Source: Bagarius yarrelli
Lineage: Eukaryota > Chordata > Actinopteri > Siluriformes > Sisoridae
Length of the DNA stretch: 64,000 nt
Assembly: GCA_005784505.1 (NCBI GenBank)
Contig: VCAZ01000135.1
Span: 16,001 to 80,000, forward strand
Reading direction: 5' to 3'
Part shown: piece after piece, positions 10,285 through 22,056 of the stretch
How positions within the stretch are numbered: the first letter of the stretch is position 1
Layout of the letters: every line of letters begins with the position of its first letter
Notes under the pieces: generated by a model
Seen by the model: only the letters and a program-made list of their open reading frames with translations
What the model was told of the DNA's origin: nothing
The model's database searches: none
Made by a program: the position numbers and the translations under genes

Positions 10285-12780
10285 TCGTGTTTAGTATTAG
10301 CCGGCTTGTTATTTATGTTTCTAGTCGCTTACTACTGTTTTCATTTTCCCAAGTGCATCAAACAAGTCATTTATCCTCTACGGTGAGTAATGGCTTCCAC
10401 TCCCGCTATTGTTGTCTGCACCACTTGCCAATGTACAGTTTTGTCTCTCTGTACAGGGTTTTGTGTCTCTCTGTCAGCGGTGAGGGCTTTACTTTTGATA
10501 AAATGTGGAGAAATAGTCAGGCTGACAGAGAAGGTTTTAGAACTAGAGACATTAATTAATCCTTCAACTTTAACTGAGGATAGTAAGAATGTGGGGGCTG
10601 TAGATTCGGTTTTGAATGCGACTTACTCAGGAACCTGTACATAATTCGGTTCTCGTACATAATTCGGTTCTCGTTAGAGCCCTAGAGCCCGTGCAGCAGA
10701 GAAACGGTTGGTTGACTGTGAAGCCTCATAGTCGCAGGTTAAAAACGCCGCTCCTCAGTTCCGACCAAAACATCAAACAGGTTCTCCGCCCTCATTGACG
10801 CACCCACTGAGAAACCTGATGAAGAGCTCTAGTTATTAGCGATTCTATTGTACATGGTATGGTAAAATAAAGACTCCAGCTACCATAGTCCTGACGGACT
10901 GACGGGAGCCAGAGCGCCTGACATCCAGGCAATTTAAAAGGCTAATGCTAAACGTAAATTCAGTAAAATGTTCGACTTTAATAAATAATTTTGACTATTG
11001 ACTAAAAATTATTTTAAAGAGGTGTGTGACTTTGCAAGTACGATGTCAGACAGTAATCTACTCTGGTCCTTTCCCTGCTTACCGTGATACGAGATACATA
11101 GTTTTAAATGACCTGCTGCTTTCAGCTGTTTCACGATAATGGATGTTTCTCCCTATTAGTGCTATTGAACCTCAGTGCTGCGTTTGACACTGTCAACCAC
11201 AACACTTTTCTGAAAACTTAGAAAACTTTGTTGGCATCAGTGAAACTAACTTTGTTTGGCATCAGTGGAGTGGCTTTATGCATGGTTTAAATCATACTTT
11301 TGAAGAGGTATAATATCGCTTGCAAGTACAGTATGGAGTACCCTCAGTTCTAGAACCCTTTTTACACTTTACATGCTACTACCCCTGGGAGATATTATTA
11401 GGAAACATGGTGTTAGCTTTCACTTTCATGTTGATGACACTTAGCTATATAGCTTTTCTTCACAGCCTGGCAAAGCTTACCAATTCAGAAAATTAACAGG
11501 ATGTGCAGTCAATATAAATAAAAACAACTAGATGACAAATAATTTTCATAGCTAAATCCTGAAAAAAACAGAGGTGTTTATTATCAGACATAATGCCTCT
11601 GCATTTAATTATTTAACTCACTGTCTAACACTTAATAGCTGCTCTGTCAACCCCTTCATTGGTTAGTTAGGAGATAGGAGATATTTTTAAGATGATAAAA
11701 TGCATTTAATTACGACCTAGTAGTATGTATGTAGTATGCTAGTAATTATGTGATCAAAGTCAAATGCAAAAATTTTAGTTCATGCGTTATAACCTCAAGA
11801 TTAGACTATTGTAACGATTTATTGGGTGGTTGTTTTGTATGCCTGATAAACAAACTCCAGATGGTTCAAAATGCAGCATCTAGAGTTCTTACTACAACCA
11901 AAAAGTATGATCAAAATAGCCCCATTCTTTCAACACTGAGCCGGCTCCCTATTAAATATCGAATAGATTTTAAAATCTTGTTAATTACTTATACAGCCCT
12001 AAATGGTGTAGCACCTCAATACCTGAGTGAGCTCTTAGCCTGTTGCCCTTAATCCTCCACGTCCGCTGTGCTCTCAAAACCCTTGCAATCGGATAATACC
12101 TAAAATCAAATCGAAATCAATCCTTTTCTTATCTAGCGCTTAAACTTTTGAATAATTCACCCTGCACTATTTAGGAGGCAGACACACTCTGCCTACTTTA
12201 AAACTAGATTAAAGTCCTATTTTTTTAACCAGGCCTACACATAATACACACAATTTTATTTTTCAAATCCATTAAAGGATTGTTAGGCTGCAATATTCAG
12301 GTCAACCGGAACTGGGTAAACCACACATAACATATACATTCGTATATCATAAATTGAGTGGCAACTACACTAACATACGCCTGTTTCTTTGTTATTCTGA
12401 ACCTACTGTCGCCGCCAGCACAGTTGGTGGATCAGCACTTGAAACAATAACAAAGTTTCCAAGTGATGATCTTGTCTTCTAGAAGGCCATCTGGACAAGA
12501 CCACGGAAACATTACTGCAGTATGGGTAGCCTACTGGTTTTGTCTTGTCAGAGGAGAACTAACCCCCCGACTGAGCCTGGTTTTTCTTTCAAGCTTTTTT
12601 TCTCTATTCTGTCACCAATAGAGTTTTGGTTCCTTGCTGCATTTACCTCTGGCTTGCTCAGTTGGAGACTCTTAATTTATAAATATTAATTAAATTAAGT
12701 GTTTTAGTGAGTGTTTAATATTAATTATTTGATGTGATTCTGTAAAGCAGCTTTGAAATCTCGATTGGGCATCTTACGGA
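10285..12780 (+). mobile_element. L2-clade LINE with ORF1 remnant, endonuclease largely missing
   Basis: ORF1 traces come first: the frame at 10390-10644 has a Cys-rich start (VVCTTCQCT) and a coiled segment. Near 10830 a frame reads SLVISDSIVHG, resembling the GDSI block of the SGNH-like esterase in CR1/L2 ORF1 proteins. Then RT: NLSAAFDTVNHN near 11180, YGVPSVLEPL near 11330 and the C-terminal domain open at 11750-12052 (ITSRLDYCNDLLGGC, PIKYRIDFKILL). The 3' untranslated region extends to about 12780. Many stops; the endonuclease is deleted between about 10990 and 11150. Confidence 0.75.
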
Positions 12781-12907
12781 AAAGTCCTGCAGATCCAGCA
12801 CAATTCTGGAATGTTTATTGTCGATGAGCTCATTTATTACAAACTTTTTTTGCTTCATCCTATTGTATTCTTGTTCAAATTTAGCCATCAAAAGTTCATG
12901 TCTTTGT

Positions 12908-13106
12908 GGGAAGTGGTAGCACAGTGGTTAAGGTGTTTGGACTGCTAACCGAAGGATCAGGGTTTTTGATTTTCAGCACCATTAAGTTACCACTGCTTGA
13001 CCCCTGAGCAAGGCCCTCAAACCTGATTTGCCCAGTATAAATAAGATAAAAAAGTCAGTCACTCTGGATAAGAGCGTATGCTAAATGCCAGAAATATAAT
13101 GTAATG
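12908..13106 (+). repeat. tRNA-derived SINE, family A
   Basis: The head GGGAAGTGGTAGCACAGTGG leads into the CCCCTGAGCAAGGCCCTCAA core and the CTCTGGATAAGAGCGTATGCTAAATG tail common to all family A copies in the window. The B-box is decayed. It lies just downstream of the L2 end. Confidence 0.75.
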
Positions 13107-13439
13107 ATAAATCAGGTTTTATTTTTATATGAATATAATAAATAAATAATAATACATTTGACTTCTCATGAAATGTTTTAAAAGGTCTGGCATGTTTTAA
13201 AGTAGCCCATTTAAAAAAATACATATACAAGTTGTTATATTTCTGTAAAGATTCTTGATTTAGCCTAACTTTTTCATGAAAAATGCTAACAACGATAATC
13301 ACTGATGCTAGCTGGCTTTGCTATGTCACAGTAAGCAATTCTCATTATTGTTAGCTATATTGGTATCATAAAAACTCATCCGTCAAAATTTCATACCGTA
13401 TTGGTCGAGGCCTGAGTTAACAATGACCGGCACCGGCAC

Positions 13440-15420
13440 CGTTTGACCTACAGGGTGCTGGCAGAAATTGGGCTACTGTTGGTCAAAGGAGGAGAGGAGG
13501 AGGACGCGGTGAATAAACAGTAAGAGAAAAGGAAAGGCAAGAGTGTAGGTCTGAAAATAAGAATGCTGAATGTTGGGACAATGACAGGGAAAGGTAGAGA
13601 GCTGGTGGATATGATGGAGAGAAGGAAGGTGGATATATTGTGTGTACAGGAGACCAGGTGGAAGGGTAGCAAGGCTCGTAGTATTGGATCAGGATTTGAG
13701 TTGTTTTATAATGGTGTGGATAGGAAGAGAAATGGGGTAGGAGTGCTCCTGAAAGAGGAGGTAAAAAGAATGTCAGACAAATGATGAGTCTGAAGTTAGA
13801 AATTGAAGGGCTGATGGTGAATGTTGTAAGTGGTTATGAGCCACAAGTAGGTTGTGAGTTAGAAGAGAAAGAGATGTTCTGGCGTTAGTTAGATGAGGTA
13901 ATGATGAGTATTCCCAGAGGAGAGAGAGCAGTGATAGGCGCAGACTTTAATGGACATGTTGGTCAGGGGAACAGAGGTGATGAGGAGTCAGGGAAAGGAA
14001 CAGTGAAGGGCAGATGATAGCAGACTATGCTAAGAGGATGGAGATGGCTGTGGTAAATACTTTTTTCCAGAAGAGAGAGGAGCATTTGGTGACTTATAAG
14101 AGTGGAGGAAGGAGCACACAGGTAGATTACATCTTATCTAGACGAGGCGATCTAAGAGAGATTAGTGACTGTAAAGTTATGGTCGGAGAGAGTGTAGCCA
14201 GACAGCATAGAATGGTGGTGTGTAAAATAAAGATGTTGGCCTGGAAGAAGAAGAGATTAAAGGTAGAGAAGAAAACCAAGTGGTAGAAGCTGTAAAAGAA
14301 AGAATACTGTGAAGAATTTAGACAGTTACAACAGGCTCTGGGTGGTCAGCTAGTGTTTTTAGATAAATGGCAAACTACAGCAGAAGTGATCAGGGAGAAA
14401 AGGTGCTGTCATATAGAAGGAGGAAAGAAGGTAAGGAGACTTGGTGGTGGAATGACGAAGTTCAGGATAGTATAAAGAGGAAGAGGTTAGCCAAGAAGAA
14501 GTGGGACATGGAAAAGACTGAGAAAAGTAGACAGGAATACAAGGATTTGCAGCACAGAGTAAAGAGGAAAGTGGCTAAAGCCAAGCAGAAGGTATATGAT
14601 GAGCTGTACACTAGGTTAGACACTAGAGAAGGACAGAAGGACTTCTAGAGGTTAGCAAGGCAGAGGGATCGAGATGGGAAGGATGTGCAGCAGTGAGGAG
14701 AGTGTACAGAGAAGATTGGAGGAGTACTTTAAAGTGTTGATGAATGAGGAGAATGAGAAGGAGAAAAGGGTAGAAGAGGTAAACAATGTGGAGCAGGAGG
14801 TGCAAAAGATTAGTGCAAACGAAGTTAGGATGGCTTTAAAGAGGATGAAAAGAGGAAAGGCGGTTGGACCTGATAAGATACCGGTGGAGGTGTGGAAATG
14901 TCTAGGAGAGGCAGCAGTATAATTTCGTACTAGATTGTGAGGTGAAGAAGGTACAGGAGTTTAAGTACTTGGGGATAAAGAGATAAAGCAGCAAGTACAG
15001 GCAGGTTTGAATGGGTGGAGAAACATATCAGGAGTGTTGTGTGACAGGAGAATATCAGCTAGAATCAAGGAGAAGACAGTGATGAGACCAGCAATGATGT
15101 ATGCTGAGGTTTTCTTTGGGAGTGACGAGGTTGGACAAGATTAGGAACAAGTTCATCAGGGGGATGGCTTATGTTAGAGGTTTTGGGGAAAAAATCAGGG
15201 AAGCCAGGTTAAGGTGGTTTGGACATGTACAGAGGAGGGATAGCGAATATATTGGTAAGAGGATAATAGAAATAAATCTACCAGGCAAAGGGCAAAAAGG
15301 AAAACCAAAGAGAGGTATTTGGATGCGATAAACAAGGACATGAAGTTAGTGGGTGTGAGTGAAGAGGATGCTATACATTATACGCTTGTGGTTCAGAGTG
15401 ACAAAAATTATGCAATATTG
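13440..15420 (+). mobile_element. RTE-clade (Rex3-like) LINE with the RT core deleted
   Basis: The endonuclease starts at 13563 with MLNVGTMTGKGRELVDMM and DILCVQETRWKGSK (catalytic Glu in QET). A further frame at 14014-14286 has STQVDYILSRR and VARQHRMVVC (end of the APE-type domain). The RT N-terminal frame 14674-14922 ends MKRGKAVGPDKIPVEVWK. The sequence then jumps at about 14922 to a C-terminal part (KEVQEFKYLG-like, LRWFGHVQRRD), so the palm with the catalytic aspartates is missing. Stops occur in the remainder. It is related to 19258-21712. Confidence 0.85.
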
Positions 15421-16740
15421 ATGTGTCAGCCCAGGTTGGAAAATCTGACAGGACAACAGCACTGCAATTAATCTAGCCACTTTGCAAAAACTTGTTTAAT
15501 CTAGCTTCACATTTACCCATTAGGTGTGTCTCTTATATACATAGCATTATTATTAAATGCTTTCATAATTCTCCACATTTGGGGGAAATTAAATAAAAAT
15601 GAAAAAGAGAATAGATGTGTTGAGGCAAATAAAAACAAACAATGATCGGTTTTCTTTGTCATAGCTATTTAAGTGAACTAGAAGCTGATCCATGGTCCCA
15701 TGTCAAGCAATTTTAGGGTTTATTTGTAAATAGTTAATCTTCAGCCATCACCATATCTATAACTGAGACTTGAGTTTCTTTTATAATATAAAAGGCATTT
15801 AAAACTGTTAGTCACTCAAATAAATTGTGTCCCACAAAATATCAAGTAATTTAACTGTGGATATTTTAGGTAATTTACCTCCGTGAAGTTGGCACCCCAT
15901 GAAAAGAAATAATCACCAAAAGTATGGCATTTGTTTGTGCTATGTTTTGTGCTATGTTTGTGCTGATTTGTGCCGCAAAAATGAACGTTTGTGCTGGTTT
16001 GGTTTTTGAGACATTAAGCTTTATTTTTATGACAGTGTGACATCACTCTCCACCCCATTTTGCTCAAATCACACCCCATGTTGCGGACTTAAAAAAAAAA
16101 AAACTCTTCAAATTAACCATTTCAATATACTCTCAATATAAGTACCATCTCAATCAACTCTCAATATAAGAAAACTAGGGGGCCGATTTATAATATTAAA
16201 ATATTAAAATATTAGTTCATTAAGATCACTTTATACGTTATAGTTGTTGTTGTTGATTATTAAAAAGTTTTACAGTATAATTGTTTAATACTTTGTGGAA
16301 CTACAGAGGAGGTCTTCCTAAAGTGATCTGAGTTAGTGTAACTCAATTTACAATTTAAAATGCTTTATTGATATTTATTTAAAATCAACTCATTCTCATT
16401 CTCATTTTATATTGACAAAATTAAAATAGTTCAGACATTTATTGCTGCATCAAAATAATGGCGTACATAGTGGTTTTTATTCCTACTTCATTTTGCTACG
16501 GCATTAAGTAACAATTTGAAATTATTTATGTAACCTCCAATTATGTTGAAAAAATACATTCATCTAGTAGCTAAGAAATTTTCTGTAGAGGATAGCCTTT
16601 TTTTTTTAAGTAGTCTGTTTTAAACTGCATGTGTGATTTTGTATAATATATAGTTATTATCCAGGATTACCTCTCTAGGGCACCCTGAACGACTTGATCA
16701 AGCCAATGACAACCAGAGTGGGTCCTTTTACATTTAATAT
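15421..16740. other. AT-rich sequence, no gene seen
   Basis: This holds a short GTGCTATGTTTT repeat near 15941-15975, an A-run at 16091-16103 and a duplicated AACTCTCAATATAAG (16129 and 16158). No open frame or family was recognised. Confidence 0.5.
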
Positions 16741-16744
16741 CATT

Positions 16745-18345
16745 GACGCAAGGCAGGCTTAGCGCCTCTCCAGATTTTGCCGTATTTGTGCTTATTTACG
16801 TACTATTAACCTGCATGCTCGTGCGAGTATATTATACGACAGACAGTCACTTTTGGATATTGGTCACATCTGCACAAACTCTGTTTCGAACTTCTTTTCC
16901 TGAGCTGAACTGTCCGGCGCCGGCGCAGACGCAAAGACCATAAACAGAGACGAGAAAACATAGAGAAATTCAGCCTAAGCTAAACCTACATTGACAACAG
17001 CACTTTCTAGTATTTTTCTCACCAATGTTTGGTCTCTGGCGAACAAACTGGATGAGCTCAAGATCTGGCCCCTGACACAAAGACTGATTACGGACTGCAG
17101 TGCAGACTCTTTTATTTACCACATGAGTTCACGTGCATTGTGGCGATCGCAGTGTATAACTGTTCTGCTGAAATTCCAACAGAATGTGTCCTGTTTTACT
17201 AGGGGACAAAAAACTCAGGTATACACAAGTTCGCCTGTATGGGGCTGACGCTTCTCTCCACTTGAGTGAATTCGCTAATTAAGTCACCAATATCACTACT
17301 GATTAGGTCACCAATACCACTTACCCCACTGCTGTACTTAATTACATCAATAGATGTGTGGATCAGGTGACTACACAAAAGTATATTATAGTGTTCCCCA
17401 ATCAGAAGCCCTTGATGAACCGGGAGGTCCATCTCCTGCTCAACACCTCTTGTGATGCATGTGGCAGGGAATACAGGCTATCACTGACTGCAAACCACCC
17501 AAGGAACACCTCCAACCAGCTCTGCCTCACTCCCTGACAAGCTCAACCTCTTCTATGTTTGCTTTAAAAAGAGGAACATAGAGCCTATGCACAAAACAGA
17601 GCTGTTACCAGGTGAGCAGCCAAGCTAGAAAGGCAGCTGGCCCTGATGGCATCTCTGGCCGCATACTTAAAGCATGTACTGAGCAGCTGGCTGAGGTTTT
17701 CACGGACATCATGGGCATTTTTCATGGACATTGTCCTTGGAACAGTCAATCGTCCTCACCTGCTTTAAGTCTGCTACCATCGTGCCAGTGCCAAAGCACT
17801 GTGCTGCAACAGAACTGGGGGACTTTTGTCCTGTTGCACTACACATGTCATCACAAAGTGCTATAAAAGACTGGTCCAAACCCACCTTAAAGCCTGTCTG
17901 CAACCCAGCCTGGACCCTACAATTTGCTTATTGCCGGAATAGGTCATTGGAAGATGGCATCTCCACAGTACTTTCTGACTGCCCTGATTTTCTTGGACAA
18001 CCCCGACACTTATGACAGGATGCTGTTTGTCGATTTCAGTTCAGCTTTTAATAAAGTTAGCCTTTCTAAGATAACCTTGAAGCTGGAACATCTTGGCATC
18101 AACACAAATCTTTGCTTGGGACCCTGGACTTCCTTACGAACAGATCACAGTCTGTTCGATTAAATAACTCCAATCTCACCATCAGCACTGGGGTTCCCCA
18201 GGGATGTGTATTTTCCCCTCTCCTATACTCCATTTTTACCCATGACTGCATACCTGTCTATGCCTTAAAAAGAATTGTTATATTCACAGGTGACACCATT
18301 GTGGTAGGCCTGATCAGAGGTAACGATGAGACAGCTTACAGGGAG
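16745..18345 (+). mobile_element. Rex1/Babar-like LINE (CR1 superclade), decayed
   Basis: The start of the endonuclease ORF near 16991 reads SIFLTNVWSLANKLDELK. The RT entry frame 17612-17866 has RKAAGPDGISGRILKAC. Near 17740 is CFKSATIVPVPKH and near 18020 a frame with the LFVDFSSAFNK motif A. Motif B reads STGVPQGCVFSPLLYSI at 18181-18231. The sequence is cut at about 18345 by a SINE within the RT, after a degraded active-site region (FTGDTIVVGL). It is non-functional. Confidence 0.75.
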
Positions 18346-18505
18346 GAGATACATTTACATTTGCAGCATTTGGCAGACGCCCTTATCAAGAGCGACTTAC
18401 ATTTGTGTTATACAACTAAGCAATTGCGGGTTAAGAGCCTTGCTCAGGGGCCCAGCGGTGGTACTACTGCACTTTATGTACATTATTCACTCGCCCCTGT
18501 AATTA
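18345..18505 (-). repeat. tRNA-derived SINE, family A, inserted in Rex1-like RT
   Basis: The minus-strand copy has tail CATTTACATTTGCAGCATTT at the low-coordinate end and core AGGGGCCCAGCGGTGG. It is followed by unrelated sequence and a family B tail. Confidence 0.65.
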
Positions 18506-18564
18506 TTAACCTCATGCCCTTATTTATTACACTGCTAGTTATTGTAAATAGGCCAATTATGCAC

Positions 18565-18660
18565 CTCTGTTAGATGCTAACTGCATTTCATTGGCTCTGT
18601 TCATGTAACTTGCACAATGACAATAAGGTTAAACCTTATCTAATCTAATCTAATCTAATT
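18565..18660 (+). repeat. Family B SINE tail with TCTAA pentamer repeat
   Basis: TGCATTTCATTGGCTCTGTT and CTTGCACAATGACAATAAGG are followed by four CTAAT pentamers at 18638-18660. The head is missing. Confidence 0.55.
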
Positions 18661-18879
18661 CTCTCCCTCTACGTCTCTGATGGACACACAACTACTTTTC
18701 TTAGATGCTTTTATGATGCAGAATGAATATTCTTCAACAATTAAAGCTTTGTTGAGAGTTGTTTTGAAATAAAAACTGCAAATTTAGAAAATGGCCCTGG
18801 CAGTCTTTAAATAAAAAAATGGAATAAACTGTGCAATTGTATTTTTTGTGTTGACGTACTATAGGTTTGTATAGCATAT

Positions 18880-19120
18880 AGGGGCAGTGGGAGCTCAAAC
18901 GATTAAGGAGCTAAGTTGTTGATTGGAAGACCAAGCCTTACCTCTGCCAGTCTACCACTGCTGGGTCCCTAAGCAAGACCTCTAACCCTTCATTCTCCAG
19001 TGGCGCCATATCATAGCTGACCCTACGCTCTGACCCAAACTTTCATAGGATATGCGATAGGATATGCGAAGAAACAGATTGAAATGTGCTGTAAAGTATA
19101 TGTGACAAATAAAGACATTT
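18880..19120 (+). repeat. tRNA-derived SINE, family B
   Basis: The copy has a decayed tRNA head (GGGAGCTCAAACGATTAAGG), the core CTACCACTGCTGGGTCCCTAAGCAAG and CATATCATAGCTGACCC. It matches the copy at 4666, with a partly duplicated AGGATATGCGA near 19046-19062. Confidence 0.65.
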
Positions 19121-19257
19121 TGTTTATTTATATACAGACCTTAGGACTTGCATGTTTGGGTTTCAATGTGAAGCCAAGATCATTAACATACAGTAAACAA
19201 ACAAGACACTTAATCTAGTCACAGGGGTCACAATCCAGTGACTTTGGTGCCAGTCCC

Positions 19258-21712
19258 AAGCCTGTAAAAATAGGGAGGGTTGTGTCAGGCATCTAATGAA
19301 AGAATTGGGCTAGTGTTGGTCAAAGGAGGATAGGGAGAGGACGTGATAATAGACAAAAGGAGAAAATGAAAGGAAAAAGTGTGTGACTGAGAATAGGGAC
19401 TCTGAACTTTGGAAAAATGACAGGGAATGGTAGAGAGCTGGTTAATTTGATGGAAAGAAAGAAGGTAGATATATAGTGTGTACAGGAGACCAGGTGGAAG
19501 AGTTTTATCATGGTGTGGAAAGAAAGAGAAATAGGGTGGGGTTTGTGAAGAATGTTCTGGAGGTGAAAAGAGTGTCAAAGAGGGTGATGAGTCTGAAGTT
19601 ATAAATTGAAGGGCCGATGGTAAATGTTGTAAGTGGTAATAAGGTAATCGTGAGTATTTCCAGAGGAGCGAAAGTAGGGATAGGCACAGTCTTTAATGGA
19701 CATGTTGGTGAAGGGAACAGAGGTGATGAGGAAGTGTTGGGCAGGTTTGGAGTCAGGAAAAAGAACAGTGAAGGACAGATTATAGAAGACATTGCTAAGC
19801 GAATGGAGATGGCTGTGCTAAATACTTATTAACAGAAATGAGAGGAGCATAGAGTGACTTACAAGAGTGACAGAAGTAGCACACAAGTACATTGAATCTT
19901 ATGTAGACAAAGCGATCTAAAAGAGTGACTGTAAAGTTGTGGTTAGAGAGAGTGTAGCCAGACAGCATAGAATGGTAGTGTGTAGGATAAAGAAGTTGGT
20001 CTGGAAGAAAAAGAAATCAGAGGTAGAGAGGAAAACCAAGTGGTGGAAGCTGAAAAAGGAAGAATACTGTAAAGCATTTAAACAGGGGTAAAAACCGACT
20101 CTGGGCAGGCAGTAAGTGTTTCTAGATAAATGGCAAACTACAGCAGAAGTGATCAGGGAGACAGGAAGTAAGGTGCTAGGTGTGTCATGTAGATAGAGAA
20201 ATGAAGGTAAGGAGACTTGGTGGTGGAATGAGGACGTTCAGGATAGTATACAGAGAAAAAGTTAGCCAGGAGGATGTGGGAAATGAAAAGGTCTGATTAA
20301 AATAAAAAACAAAAACAGGATTTACGGCACAGAGTAAAGAATGGCCAAGTAGAAGGCATCTGATGAGTTGTACACTATGTTAGGCACTAAAGAAGAAGAG
20401 AAGTTTTACAGGTTAGCAAGAGGGATCAAAATGGGAAGGATGCGCAGCAGGTTAGGGTTATTAAGGCTTGAGATGGAAAGGTACTCATAATTGAGGAAAG
20501 TGTACAGAGAAGATGGGAGGAGTACTTTGAAGTGTTAAGGTTAAAAAAGGTAAATATTGTGGATTAGTACATATAAAATAAGGATGTCTTTAAAGTGGAC
20601 GAAAAGAGGAACAGTCGTGATGAGATACTGGTGGAGGTGTGCAGAGTCATACAATGAAGGCATGGGAAAGAGTAATGGAAGCTAGGTTAAGACAATTGTA
20701 AGCAGCAGTATGGCTTTATGCCCAGAAAGAGCAATACAGATGCAATCTTTGCTATGAGAATGCTGATGTAGAAGTACAGCAAAGGGACCTGCATTGTGTT
20801 TCTTTAGACCTGGAGAAAGCATATGACAGGGTATCAAGAAAAGAGCTGTGGTATTGTATAAGGAAGTTAAAAATAGCAGAGAAGTATGTCAGGGTGGTGC
20901 AGGATATGTATGAGGAGAGCACAACAGTGGTCAGGTGTGCAGTAGGACACCGAGGAGTTAGGACTGCATCAGGGATGTGCTCGGAGCTCCTTCTTGTTTG
21001 CTGTGGTGATGGACAGGAATATTCTTGGACAATGATGTTTGCAGATGACATTGTGATCTGTAGTGGGAGCAGAGAGCAGGTGGAGAAAAACTGGGGAGTT
21101 GGAGGTTTTCCCTAGAGAGAAGAGGAATAAAAGTCGTCATAGCAAGACCTTGAATGAAAGGAAGGGATGTGGAACAGTGAGAATACAGGGTGAAGAGGTA
21201 AAGAAGGTATAGGAGTTTAAGTACTTGGGGTAAACAATACAGAGCAATAGAGAGTGTGCGAGTACAGGCAGGTTGGAATGGGTGGAGATATGTCAGGAGT
21301 GATGTACAACAGGAAAATATCAGCTAGAATCAAAGGGGAAGTGTACAAGACAGTGGTGAGACCATCTATGATGGTATGGTTTAGAGACAGTGGTGCTAAG
21401 GAAGAGACAGGTTGCAGAGCTGAAAATGTTGGGTTTTCCTTTGTGTTTAGAAATGAGTTTATCAGGGGGACGGCTCATGTTAGATGTTTTGGAGAGAAAG
21501 TCAGGGAAGACGGATTGAGGTGGTTTGGACATGTGAATAGGAGGGACAGTGTATTTGTTGGTAGGAGGAGGTTAGAAATAAAGGTAACTGACAGAAGATT
21601 AAAAGGAAGACCAAAGAGGAGATAAATGGAAGCGATAAACAAAGAAATGGGTTAGGTGGAGATAGGTGATTCGCTGTGGTGACCCCTAAAAGGGAACAGC
21701 CGAATTGAAAAG
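19258..21712 (+). mobile_element. RTE-clade (Rex3-like) LINE, nearly full extent but heavily mutated
   Basis: Collinear with 13440-15420, but it keeps part of the RT. Endonuclease remnants run 19385-20000. The RT palm lies near 20800-20880 (EKAYDRVSRKELWYCIRKL). MMFADDIVICSGS at 21031-21069 is an intact FADD active-site box. The C-terminal region 21254-21625 (SARIKGEVYKTVVRP, LRWFGHVNRRD) follows. The end at 21672-21712 (GTGGTGACCCCTAAAAGGGA then GAAGAAG) is the usual RTE 3' terminus. Stops throughout. Confidence 0.85.
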
Positions 21713-21873
21713 AAGAAGCTGACAGGCTTTATTTAATCTTGTTTATCATCTTGTTTAACCCCTTTGGCTAAACATAATAGATTTAACTCCAGATCATTGT
21801 TAGTTTTATTAACAATAAGAGCTTTTAGAAAATCAAATTTTTAATAATCCTAGCTTTAATTAAAAATATAATG

Positions 21874-22056
21874 TAGGGAAGTGGTGGCTCATGGTTAAGG
21901 GGTTGAACCAACCTGAAGATTGTTGGTTCGATTCCCAGCTCCACCAAGGCACCACTGCTGCGGAACCGAGCAAGACCCTTAACCCTCAATTGCTCAGTTG
22001 TATAAAAGTGAGAATGTAAGTCGCTCTGGATAAGGGTGCCAAATGCCGTAAATGTT
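21874..22056 (+). repeat. tRNA-derived SINE, family A
   Basis: The copy is clear: GGGAAGTGGTGGCTCATGGT head, GTTCGATTCCC B-box at 21928, GAGCAAGACCCTTAACC core, and CGCTCTGGATAAGGGTGCCA tail. Confidence 0.8.
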
